A DNA stretch of 64,000 nt from assembly GCA_013823945.1 (NCBI GenBank), contig PNMZ01000001.1:806001-870000 (forward strand), in the 5' to 3' direction. Positions within the stretch are counted from its first letter, which is position 1. Each line of letters begins with the position of its first letter. The notes beneath the pieces were generated by a model. The model was not told the DNA's origin. It made no database searches and saw only the letters and a list, made by a program, of their open reading frames with translations. Positions 8,105-16,379 of this stretch are shown one piece after another. The position numbers and the translations under genes were made by a program. This DNA is from a bacterium (GTDB lineage: Bacteria; Armatimonadota; Fimbriimonadia; Fimbriimonadales; Fimbriimonadaceae).

Positions 8105-11100
8105 TTAATTTCCGCCAACTTTTGGTCTTGGTGGTGCTTGCAGCGGTTTTTTACCCTTCATTTGCCCCTTGAGGTATTCGACAGCCTTTTCGAGTTGGAC
8201 ATCTTTGCCTTGGGCTCGGGTGTCGGGTCGGTCATCAACTTTGATGTCGGGATCGACACCCGTGTTTTCAGCGATCCATTTTTTGGTATCCGGATCATAG
8301 ATTCCGAATGCCGGTGAAGTAAGTCCGCCTCCACCAACGAGATTGTATGAGCCTTGGATACCGACGAGTCCTCCCCAAGTTCGAGTTCCGATCAGGGGCC
8401 CGAGATTTGCCTTTTTGAAGAGGTAGGGGAACAGGTCTCCGCCCGAACCGGCATGTTGGTTGATCAGCATTGCTTTTGGCCCGTTGAGGGACGGTTGAAG
8501 TCCAACGTCGGCGCCATGGCGCGGAGCAATGACGTTGGTGATTTCCTTTGTCAGGTAGTCAATGAAGAAGGTGGGAATCCAACCTCCACCGTTGTATCGT
8601 TCGTCGATCACCCATGCTTCCTTATCCATCTGAGCCATGAATCCTCGGACAAACATGATCATGCCCTGGACGCTGGTGTCTGGCACATGAATGTAACCGA
8701 TCCGCCCGCCGCTCATTTCATCAACCAGTTGGCGTCGCTCCTCTACCCATGTTTCATAGCGAAGATTAGATTCACTGAATGTCGGGTAGACGTGATAGGT
8801 GCGTGCACCATCGGTTGTCGGATTTGAGTTGACCTGAATTTCTACTTTTCGCCCTACTTTTCCGGAAAGGTGCTTAGTGACGCCTTCTTTTGCCGTGACG
8901 GGTTTTCCGTCAATGCTGAGGATGTAGTCGCCAGCTTTGATATCCACGCCGAGGGCACCTAAGGGACCTCGGCTATCGGGAACGTAGCTGACTCCTCGAT
9001 AGACTTTTGAAATCCGTACGCGGTTGCCAACGGCTTCATAGTCGGCACCGAGAAGTCCGGACGGTGGAGTCATTGGATCACTTCCAGTGGGTCCAGGAGT
9101 GACATATGCATGACCAGTCCCGAGTTCGCCGATCATTTGTCCGAAGATGTAGTCGAGATCGCTTCGATCACCAACGTTATCGAGAAGATCAGCATATTTG
9201 TCCCCGATGGCTTTCCAGTTCAAGCCCATCATCTTTTCATCGTAGAATTGATCTCGTTGGTACCGCCAAGCATCCCAGTACATTTGTTTGAACTCTTTAG
9301 CCGGGTCAATCGTCCGACCGACGCGGTTGAGACTCACTGCTCCATCGCCTAGGCGGATTCCGGGTCGAATATCAGTAATCGCGATAGTCGATCCGACCTG
9401 ATATGCGACTTTGTTTCGGTCTTTGTTGAGGGCCAATGATTGAACCATGGGCATGAGCGGCGTGACTGATCTGCCACCGACGCTGAATTGGGTGATCCCA
9501 CTGGGAGCGAGAACAATGACGCCATTTCTCGTTCCGATCACTCCGAAATAAGTTCCAACGGGATATGGGAGTGGAATCATTCGGCTCTCGAAACCTTCGA
9601 TGTCCACCTTCATGTCTGCTGGTTGAGGCTGGGGCTCACTTTCACCGTCCCCACTTTTTGGAAGTGGTTCTTCGTCTTCGGGGGGCATCAGTGGATTTGG
9701 AGTATCTTTGCTCAGCGGCACCATGTAAACGCGCTGTATTTCTCCCTGCTCCATGTGTGGTCCGAGTGTTCCATTTCCGGGGGCATAGTCTCTTCCGGAG
9801 ACGAAATACAGGTATTTCCCAGTCATGTCGAATGTTGGTCCGCCATCTCCGAAGAATCCCTTAGTGACTTGGTGCTCTTTTCCGGCTGCGACATCATAGA
9901 GACAGATTGCCGACATGAGGTTCGGAAGTGCTTTTGAATATGAGAGCCACTTTCCATCTTGAGACCAGTCGGCTGAGGGCATGGAGGCCATATCCTTCAT
10001 TACTAATTTAGATTGACCAGTCTTTAAATCGAAGTGGTGCAGTGAGAAATCAATGCCCGTGAAGTAAAGGGACTCCCCGGTTGGGCTCAGGCTGAATCGG
10101 CTAATCCGAATGTTCGATGGAGTTCGGATAACTTCTTCTTCACCTCCCATTTGATTCCTTTTGACGATTTGCAATTCTCCAGACCGATCAGTCAAATAGT
10201 AAACCCATTGTCCGTCGGGGCTCCATTCGGGCGATTGCTCGCGGATACCGTCTGAGTCGGTGAGGTTTCGCGTTTCGCCATTCGTCGCGGGCACGGAGTA
10301 CATATCCCCTCGGGCTTCGACGATGAGTCGCTTTCCGGATGGGGAAAGAGCAAAATTGCTCACGTTTTGGGAGAGATTGAAGTATCGCGGTCGCATGGCG
10401 AGGTTGTCGCCGGTGACACGAGCATCGAGGGTTTTGATCTCACCGGACTGGATGTCGTAGGTGTGAAGTTTGAGGTTTCGTTCGAACACGATGGTTTTGC
10501 CATCGGTCGAGGGCCATCGCATATCGGCGTCATCGAACTTGGTGAGTTGCGTGATACGCTTGTTTCCAACGTTATATTTGTAGAGGTTCAAGGTGCTTTG
10601 GTTGCGATCACTGATGAAGTAGACATCTTCGCCGACCCACATGGGGAAGAAGTTCTGTTCGAGATCGGCCGGAATTTCGCTGTAGCTCTTGGTTTTGAAA
10701 TCCCAGAATGAGATTCGCCCTTGGGTTCCGCCTCGGTATCGTCGCCAGTTGAATTGGTGACTGTTGCTGCGGTTGTAGGCGAGCTTGGTTCCATCGGCAC
10801 TAAAGGAGACATCGGCGACCTCTGCAAGGTCAGTGCGTTCGACCATTCCTCCGTCGGCGGGGACAAACCAGAGTCGTGACATGCGAGTCGTGTGGTTTCC
10901 GTAGTTGGACGAGAAGGCGACCTTTTTGCCATCGGGTGTCCATCCTTCCACCGATTCGTTCGTCGGTTCGAAGGTCAATCGGGTGGGTTCCCCTCCCGAG
11001 GTGGGAATTGTGTAAACGTCGGTTCCACCGTCGTATTGAGCGGAAAATGCGATGGTTTTTCCGTCGGGAGAGAACTTCGGCAGGAATTCCATTCCCGGAT

Positions 11101-11266
11101 GCGAAGTAAGGCGGCGTGCGGTTCCGCCATTCGTATCAGTGATCCAGAGATCGGAGGCATAGACGAAAACAACTTTGTTTTCGTGGATATCGGGGTAACG
11201 CATGAGTCGGACTTCGTCCGTCATGGATTGCCCCAATGCAATGGCGGCGAGTGACGTGATCAACAT
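8105..11266 (-). CDS. exported tricorn-type serine protease
   Basis: A 1053-residue protein with a short signal peptide (MLITSLAAIALGQS). The first part is a WD40/TolB-like propeller with repeated blades such as HPGMEFLPKFSPDGKTIAFSAQYDG and QSPEWSPDGQWVYYLTD. A second propeller, a C1 helical segment (around EFKQMYWDAWRYQRDQFYD), a PDZ domain (LGALGVDIKAGDYILSIDG) and a tail-specific-protease-type catalytic domain follow. The likely nucleophile is the Ser of QHAGSGGDLF near residue 940, with NGGGW upstream. This is the domain order of archaeal tricorn peptidase, which trims oligopeptides; in bacteria the protein is usually periplasmic. It is monocistronic, with its own terminator. Confidence 0.93.
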   Translation of the reverse strand: MLITSLAAIALGQSMTDEVRLMRYPDIHENKVVFVYASDLWITDTNGGTARRLTSHPGMEFLPKFSPDGKTIAFSAQYDGGTDVYTIPTSGGEPTRLTFEPTNESVEGWTPDGKKVAFSSNYGNHTTRMSRLWFVPADGGMVERTDLAEVADVSFSADGTKLAYNRSNSHQFNWRRYRGGTQGRISFWDFKTKSYSEIPADLEQNFFPMWVGEDVYFISDRNQSTLNLYKYNVGNKRITQLTKFDDADMRWPSTDGKTIVFERNLKLHTYDIQSGEIKTLDARVTGDNLAMRPRYFNLSQNVSNFALSPSGKRLIVEARGDMYSVPATNGETRNLTDSDGIREQSPEWSPDGQWVYYLTDRSGELQIVKRNQMGGEEEVIRTPSNIRISRFSLSPTGESLYFTGIDFSLHHFDLKTGQSKLVMKDMASMPSADWSQDGKWLSYSKALPNLMSAICLYDVAAGKEHQVTKGFFGDGGPTFDMTGKYLYFVSGRDYAPGNGTLGPHMEQGEIQRVYMVPLSKDTPNPLMPPEDEEPLPKSGDGESEPQPQPADMKVDIEGFESRMIPLPYPVGTYFGVIGTRNGVIVLAPSGITQFSVGGRSVTPLMPMVQSLALNKDRNKVAYQVGSTIAITDIRPGIRLGDGAVSLNRVGRTIDPAKEFKQMYWDAWRYQRDQFYDEKMMGLNWKAIGDKYADLLDNVGDRSDLDYIFGQMIGELGTGHAYVTPGPTGSDPMTPPSGLLGADYEAVGNRVRISKVYRGVSYVPDSRGPLGALGVDIKAGDYILSIDGKPVTAKEGVTKHLSGKVGRKVEIQVNSNPTTDGARTYHVYPTFSESNLRYETWVEERRQLVDEMSGGRIGYIHVPDTSVQGMIMFVRGFMAQMDKEAWVIDERYNGGGWIPTFFIDYLTKEITNVIAPRHGADVGLQPSLNGPKAMLINQHAGSGGDLFPYLFKKANLGPLIGTRTWGGLVGIQGSYNLVGGGGLTSPAFGIYDPDTKKWIAENTGVDPDIKVDDRPDTRAQGKDVQLEKAVEYLKGQMKGKKPLQAPPRPKVGGN

Positions 11267-11351
11267 AGTGCTCTTTTCAGTTATGGCATGAAAGCCAGTC
11301 CTCTAGGTGTTACTGTTTGTAATAAGTTGATCGTTTCGTGGTAGGACTTTT

Positions 11352-12788
11352 TTAGATTTTGGGTGGCGGCGTTCCGGAAGGTACGGGCGGGATCACTTCG
11401 ATTTCTACGCTTGCGATCTTGCCTCGGATCCAAGCGCTGACTTTAGCTTTACCCGGTGTAAGGGTTCGGAGAACCCCGGATTGGTCGATCCAGGCGGCTC
11501 CTTGGGCGGCCCAAATAACAGAATTTACCGGGACTTTTTGACCTCTGGAGTCTACGACGGTGTAGGTGGCAGTTCCGCCTTCTTCGAGATTCGGGACACC
11601 TTTGATGACATAAGTGAGGTCGTTGACAGGTTCTGGAAGTTGACCAAACAGTAGGATGCTGTTGCAAATTGCGCGTTCGAGTCCGTTGTCACTGGGGCGA
11701 TTGAGAACGAGAGCACCGAGGGCGAGGGTGGTGCTACCACCGCCGTCAAGATTGATGGCTTCTGTACATCCCAAACGTTGCATGACACGAGCAAGCTCAT
11801 CGAGCGAGGAGCCACGGCTCATGGCTTGGCGCCCATCGATCGTGACGAGCCAGATGTCGCCGGAGGCGGTTGAGCCGACGGCGGTTCGCGGATGCATCGT
11901 TGTCGAGAATGAATCGGGAAACTTCTCGGCGGCTGAATTAAGGGTGATTTTGCTTGCCGTTATCAGGCGAGGTCCGCCAGCCACGGCATGGATCGTTTTT
12001 TCGGGGTTGATGCCGGTGGTTGCAACGGAGAAGGTGACGGATTGATCTTTGCTGAGAGAGCCCAGTACAGAGGCTTGGTTGCCCGTCGCTACGAGAATGA
12101 CCTCATCTTCCTTTATGGGCGAAGTTTTAAGGTCAGGGGTGACGAGGGAGACCACTCCAGTCAATTCACCACTGACGGGAAGTTTGGACTGGGTTTTGAG
12201 GACGGCATATGTGCCAGGAGTTGCCGAGCGCACGATTCCGCTTGCGGGTGTGAAGAGAGTGAGGGCATTATCTTTTGCCTCTTCGTTGAGGCCATCCACC
12301 GTTTTTTGCAAAGTTCCAATACGGACGGTGAGGGTCGTTTTGACGGGTGATGAGGCAAAGTAATTGGCACCCCAGGCAAAGACAGAGCGATCAGGGAATG
12401 GGAGGCTGATCAGTTCACCTTGGCGCACCATCATGCCGATCGGATCACCGCTCCATGGGAAGAAATCGGCATTGATTCCGGCGAGCGCCCCATTGGTTTG
12501 AATTGTTGTTGTGAGAGCTTCTCGACCCTTGGTTGCGTTGTCGGGCATGAATACTTGGCTACCCGCAAGTTCTGGTCGGGAGAAAACATTGCCTGAGCCG
12601 GGGGTGTACCGGAAGGCGTGAATGACCCGGGGGAGACCAAGGTCAACTTCCATTCGGTAGGTGAGTCCGGGAATGATCAGCTTTTCCCAAGTTTGGGACT
12701 GAGCGATCAATAATTGGGGGGCGACGGTTAAAGCGAGGATTCCGGTCGCGGCGAGAAGGGTTTTCAAACGGTTTGGGGCGAGCGGCAT
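11352..12788 (-). CDS. secreted phosphodiester glycosidase-like (NAGPA/DUF2233) protein
   Basis: A 478-residue protein with a signal peptide (hydrophobic residues 10-28, cleavage near LLIAQSQ). The central domain, about residues 95-370, carries the NAGPA/DUF2233 signatures INADFF, MHPRTAVG and NLDGGGSTTL. Members remove N-acetylglucosamine phosphodiester caps or act in exopolysaccharide and cell-wall metabolism. The C-terminal 110 residues form a beta-rich Ig-like segment ending in a proline tail (IPPVPSGTPPPKI). It diverges from selD with only 45 bases between the starts, so the two share a promoter region. Confidence 0.85.
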   Translation of the reverse strand: MPLAPNRLKTLLAATGILALTVAPQLLIAQSQTWEKLIIPGLTYRMEVDLGLPRVIHAFRYTPGSGNVFSRPELAGSQVFMPDNATKGREALTTTIQTNGALAGINADFFPWSGDPIGMMVRQGELISLPFPDRSVFAWGANYFASSPVKTTLTVRIGTLQKTVDGLNEEAKDNALTLFTPASGIVRSATPGTYAVLKTQSKLPVSGELTGVVSLVTPDLKTSPIKEDEVILVATGNQASVLGSLSKDQSVTFSVATTGINPEKTIHAVAGGPRLITASKITLNSAAEKFPDSFSTTMHPRTAVGSTASGDIWLVTIDGRQAMSRGSSLDELARVMQRLGCTEAINLDGGGSTTLALGALVLNRPSDNGLERAICNSILLFGQLPEPVNDLTYVIKGVPNLEEGGTATYTVVDSRGQKVPVNSVIWAAQGAAWIDQSGVLRTLTPGKAKVSAWIRGKIASVEIEVIPPVPSGTPPPKI

Positions 12789-12833
12789 GGGAAGATTCCT
12801 GAGCCTGGTGAGAGTACCTGAGGGAACTTGCTG

Positions 12834-13862
12834 ATGGTGAGCGGTATTCTTTCCGTTGACATGCGATTAACGCACCTAGTGAAATGCGCGGGTTGAGCGA
12901 GTAAATTGGGCCCGACCCAATTGGCGGAGGTTCTCCGCCAGCTTCCCCCTCAGACGCATCCCGATCTGCTGGTCGGCTTCGATACGAAGGATGATGCGGG
13001 GGTTATTCGTGTGCCGGGGCAACCCCATTTGGCGCTGATTCAGACTATGGATTTTTTCACTCCGGTGGTGGATGATCCTTACTCTTACGGAGCTATCGCG
13101 GCGGCGAATGCATTGAGTGATGTCTATGCTATGGGCGGTCAACCGCTGACCGTGATGAACATCTGTTGTTTTGATCCGAATGCGGCTCCAGCCGAGGTTT
13201 GGGCGAATGTGTTGCTGGGGATGGCAGAAAAATGTGCGGAAGCGGGGGCAATGATTGTTGGGGGACATTCGGTGGAAGATGACGAACCCAAATTTGGGTT
13301 GAGTGTTACAGGAACGGTGGCGGTGGATCGGGTTTTTGCGAACTCCAATGCTGTAGTTGGGGAGAAGATTTTTTTGAGCAAACCTTTAGGATCGGGCATT
13401 GCGACAACGGCAGCAAAGTTTGATAAGGCGACGTCAGAGCAGATTCAGTCGGCGATTGATGTGATGGCAAAGTTAAATTCCAAAGCGATGGAAGTTGCGC
13501 AGGAGGCAGATGTGCGGTGTGCGACAGACATTACCGGTTTTGGACTGGTTGGTCACTTATGGAACATAGCGCGAGCGAGTGGCGTGCGGATAGAAATTGA
13601 TGCAAACAGATTGCCCCTGCTCGAGGGGACTCAGAATTTGGTTGAGCGCGGATGCATCACCGGAGGTTCGCGAAAGAATCGGGATGCTCTGGGCGAGCAT
13701 TTGATTATTGACCAATCGGTTCCAAAGTGGCTCGTGGAGGTTGTGGTTGATCCGCAGACAAGTGGTGGCTTGGCGGTCACTACTCGGGCAGATGCGCTCG
13801 ACGGCTTTGTTGAGATCGGACGGGTGGTCCCCGGAGAACCGGGGATCGTTGTCCTGCCGTGA
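12834..13862 (+). CDS. selD: selenide, water dikinase (SelD), itself a selenoprotein with in-frame UGA
   Basis: SelD makes selenophosphate from selenide and ATP for selenocysteine and selenouridine synthesis. The frame from the ATG at 12834 reads through one TGA (12894-12896) and then into an unmistakable SelD: LLVGFDTKDDAGV, TMDFFTPVVDDPYSYGAIAAANALSDVYAMGG, GGHSVEDDEPKFGLSVTG and VVDPQTSGGL. Around the TGA the sequence is LTHLVKCAG-U-ASK. This is exactly the catalytic loop where other SelDs have Cys or Sec (position 21) followed by the essential Lys (24), so the TGA must encode selenocysteine. The start at 12834 is favoured by GAGGGA at 12820-12825 with 8-base spacing; a second ATG at 12861 is in frame but has no such site. 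About 342 residues, a normal length. It converges on the DUF885 gene. Confidence 0.92.
12904..12939 (+). promoter_or_regulatory. candidate bacterial SECIS stem-loops in selD
   Basis: Directly after the UGA are two stems: AATTGGG (12904-12910) pairing with CCCAATT (12916-12922) around a 5-base loop, then GGCGGAG/CTCCGCC (12923-12939) around GTT. The first loop begins 15 bases after the UGA, about the distance at which SelB reads bacterial SECIS elements. The exact SelB-contacting loop bases cannot be judged by eye. Confidence 0.55.
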
Positions 13863-13865
13863 TCC

Positions 13866-15560
13866 TTAATCTTCAACGTTTCCGCGATAGAATTTCCAAG
13901 GCTCTAGATCTTGGGGAATCTCCTCTCGGCTGAGAAGCTTGCGGATAACGGCCCAGGGCATGTTGCCGAGCTGCATGATTTGATCATGAAATTCTTTCTC
14001 AGGGATTTTGCCCGTGAGTACGAGTTCTCGCCGTATTTCCCAAAGTTGGAGGGCGCCAAGCATGTATGCGGCCTGATAGAGTGGTGGGTAAGTGCCGTTA
14101 AATGATCGGCGTACTTCACCTTCGGCGGTGGATTGTTCGTGCCCGACGACGTCGGTTAGCATTTTGACGCACTCATCAGTTGTCATCTGACCGAGGTGAT
14201 ACTTGAGTGAGAAGATGATTCTTGCGCATCGGTGTTTGCGCCAGAAGAGAAATCCCACTCGCTCTTCTGGAGTGGCGGCGAATTTACGTTGGTAAAGCAG
14301 AAATTCCCAGTAGAGGGCCCAGCCTTCGATCCAAAAGGGCGTCCCAGTGATGCCATTTCGGTGGGTGTTGTAGCGGGAGGTCATATAGAACTGCATATGG
14401 TGTCCAGGTATGAGCTCGTGATGCACGGTGGCTTTGGCGAAGTAGCGATTGTTTGACCGAAGGCTCATCAGCTTCTCTTCGTGGGTCATTTCATCGGTGG
14501 GGAACGAGATGATAATGGTTTCTCCGCCCAGGAAGAACGGACTAACTTTTTGGCGTTCGGGGGACATCATGTCCATGCGCCAGACATCTTTAGCGAGAGG
14601 AGGGATGGTGAGGAGATTGTGTTTTTCTAAGTAGTCAATCGCTTCATCGGCGAGTTCTCGTATGAGTTTAGGTTGGTCGCCCGGTTTTTCGTGGAGGGTT
14701 TTGACATGTTCAAGAGCGGCTCTCCAGTTATCACCTAATCCGAGTTCTTGAGCCGCTTTAGCAAACTCTTTGTCGACCCACTTCATTTCGTTTTCTGCAA
14801 TGGCAATGAGTTCTTCGGGGGTGTAGTCAATCATTTCGCGACGGAGGGCTCGAACGAGTTCTTCTCGGCCAACAGGATCACCGGTGATTTTGTCTTCGGC
14901 AGGCTTGACATAGGCTTCAGTGAGGGCTGTTCGGTGCTTTTCCAGGGCCGAATCAACTTGCTGAACGGGTTTTTTACACCACCAGGTGAACAAGGGGTCG
15001 TATCCGGCGAAGTGGTCGTACCAATTATCGAGAGCACGTCGAGCTGAGTTAGTTGCTGCGACCGCCCGTTGTCCATGAAATTCTTGGAATTGTAGTCGTG
15101 TCTTCTCGTTGGAGATCGACTGCGTTGCTTGGATGACGGCTTTTTCTAATTGAGCTAGCTCAGCGGCGAACTGTTCAGGTTGGGGGAGGGTGCGGGAGAT
15201 GCGATGATCGTGGAATTTTGAGAGATCATCGAGGAAAGGGATGAGGGGTTGGATTTCGGCGAGTCGGGTTTGGCTGAGTTGAACTTCTTGGCGTTTTTCG
15301 TCGAGTTCGAGTTGCATGAGAAGCCAATCGGCTCGGTCGGCAGGTGAAAGTTGATTGAACGGGATAGTGGCGAGGTTCTTTTCTGCTTGAGCAAAGTAAT
15401 CTGTGAGAACCTTGTGGCGGGTGGGAGATTCCGGGAACGTGTGAAGTCGATTGAGGGCACCGAGGTCGGCAGAGTATTGGGTCATGAAGTCGGGCAGGGT
15501 GGATGTTTGGGGTGTCATGAGGGCAATGGCGGCGAGCCAAGCGGCGGCTGTTTGGGCCAT
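13866..15560 (-). CDS. exported DUF885-family metallopeptidase-like protein
   Basis: A 564-residue protein with an N-terminal export signal (MAQTAAAWLAAIALM). It belongs to the DUF885 family of predicted zinc peptidases. HHELIPGHHMQ near residue 380 supplies the metal-binding His-Glu pattern, and surrounding blocks (TPFWIEGWALYWEFLLYQRKF, DEKRQEVQLSQTRLAEI) also match the family. The substrate is unknown. Its stop lies 3 bases beyond that of selD on the opposite strand, and its start faces the rpmH cluster. Confidence 0.88.
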   Translation of the reverse strand: MAQTAAAWLAAIALMTPQTSTLPDFMTQYSADLGALNRLHTFPESPTRHKVLTDYFAQAEKNLATIPFNQLSPADRADWLLMQLELDEKRQEVQLSQTRLAEIQPLIPFLDDLSKFHDHRISRTLPQPEQFAAELAQLEKAVIQATQSISNEKTRLQFQEFHGQRAVAATNSARRALDNWYDHFAGYDPLFTWWCKKPVQQVDSALEKHRTALTEAYVKPAEDKITGDPVGREELVRALRREMIDYTPEELIAIAENEMKWVDKEFAKAAQELGLGDNWRAALEHVKTLHEKPGDQPKLIRELADEAIDYLEKHNLLTIPPLAKDVWRMDMMSPERQKVSPFFLGGETIIISFPTDEMTHEEKLMSLRSNNRYFAKATVHHELIPGHHMQFYMTSRYNTHRNGITGTPFWIEGWALYWEFLLYQRKFAATPEERVGFLFWRKHRCARIIFSLKYHLGQMTTDECVKMLTDVVGHEQSTAEGEVRRSFNGTYPPLYQAAYMLGALQLWEIRRELVLTGKIPEKEFHDQIMQLGNMPWAVIRKLLSREEIPQDLEPWKFYRGNVED

Positions 15561-15726
15561 GGTGGGCAGTATACGGTTTAATGTTCAAGAAATTCTCCTT
15601 GTTTTGGAGTGCCAATGGACCCTTGGGTGTCCCAGTGGTTCGTCCAGAGTTGGGTTCGGGGAGGTATATTCCGACGTTCAGAAACATCGCATTCTGTGCG
15701 AGTTGTCTTTTTGAAGGATCAGGTTT

Positions 15727-15861
15727 ATGAAGCGAACGTTCCAACCGAATAACCGGAAGCGGCACAAGAAGCATGGCTTTCGCGTCCGCATGCGCACGAA
15801 CGATGGACAGAATGTCTTGAAGCGACGCCGAACGAAGGGTCGACACCGATTAGGGGCATAA
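15727..15861 (+). CDS. rpmH: 50S ribosomal protein L34
   Basis: A 44-residue, highly basic protein, [19 protein letters not shown] through to [13 protein letters not shown]. It is a full-length L34 of the large subunit. A weak GAAGGATC site precedes the ATG. It heads the classical rpmH-rnpA-yidD-yidC-khpB cluster; dnaA and a recognisable origin do not precede it here, the upstream gene being a divergent peptidase. Its last 13 bases overlap the inferred start of rnpA. Confidence 0.97.
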   Translation: MKRTFQPNNRKRHKKHGFRVRMRTNDGQNVLKRRRTKGRHRLGA

Positions 15862-16190
15862 AGGGCCCATCTGCCGGGCGCTTTCAAGAGATTATTTCTG
15901 GGGGGCTCCGGGCAACGACCGATCACGTCACCTTATATATGCTGCCTGGAACTGGACATGTGGGAGTCACGACGAGCAAGTCGATTGGAAGCCGTGCGCG
16001 GCGGAATCGAACGAAGCGTCGGATTCGGGAAGCGGCTCGCTTGCATGCAGATCGATTGTCGACAAAAGACTCGATTGTTTTGGGCCGAAACTCTGCGGAA
16101 AAAGCACCTTTTGAAGATGTTGCTCGCAACCTTGCGGAGTTAATTGACGAATTGGAACAACGATGGGAAAAGCAGTTGGAGTCTTCTTGA
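15849..16190 (+). CDS. rnpA: ribonuclease P protein component, apparently starting at AUU
   Basis: The protein subunit of RNase P, which matures the 5' ends of tRNA together with the RNA at 20362. The conserved core is [16 protein letters not shown] and [16 protein letters not shown]. The in-frame sequence upstream of the first ATG (15939) is also clearly Rnp[11 protein letters not shown] and HVTLYMLPG, matching the usual D-F-x-x-V-x-x-x-G and LPN-strand segments. An ATG start would delete the first helix and strand. No ATG, GTG or TTG exists upstream in this frame before the TAA at 15750. ATT at 15849 has GAAGGG at 15834-15839 with 9-base spacing and gives 113 residues, a typical length. ATA at 15858 is an alternative. 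The start overlaps rpmH; the end overlaps yidD by 28 bases. Confidence 0.82.
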   Translation: MRGIKGPSAGRFQEIISGGLRATTDHVTLYMLPGTGHVGVTTSKSIGSRARRNRTKRRIREAARLHADRLSTKDSIVLGRNSAEKAPFEDVARNLAELIDELEQRWEKQLESS

Positions 16191-16372
16191 TCCGTGTTTA
16201 CCAACGCTCTACCCGCTGGGTTCCCCCCACTTGCCGCTACACGCCTTCTTGTTCCCAGTACACCTTGGAAGCCGTTGAGAAATACGGTCTATTCAAAGGC
16301 AGTTGGCTGGGCCTCAAGCGAATTTGGCGTTGCAACCCATTTCACCCCGGGGGTCACGACCCCGTTCCCTAG
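16163..16372 (+). CDS. yidD: membrane protein insertion efficiency factor YidD
   Basis: A 69-residue small protein with the full YidD signature: [30 protein letters not shown] and GGHDPVP, including its conserved cysteines. It is peripheral at the inner membrane and aids YidC-dependent insertion. It overlaps rnpA by 28 bases and ends 7 bases before yidC, so translational coupling is likely. Confidence 0.95.
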   Translation: MGKAVGVFLIRVYQRSTRWVPPTCRYTPSCSQYTLEAVEKYGLFKGSWLGLKRIWRCNPFHPGGHDPVP

Positions 16373-16379
16373 AGACTAG

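Noticed and set aside
12906-13862. selD starting at TTG 12906
   Set aside because: It would remove the catalytic Sec/Cys loop that is plainly encoded just upstream in frame; the UGA read-through model explains the sequence better.
15226-15846. 206-codon minus-strand frame over DUF885 and rpmH
   Set aside because: It overlaps two confidently identified genes, on the DUF885 strand in another frame and antisense to rpmH; composition looks like a shadow.
15939-16190. rnpA starting at ATG 15939
   Set aside because: In-frame sequence upstream contains conserved RnpA N-terminal features, so this ATG is internal.
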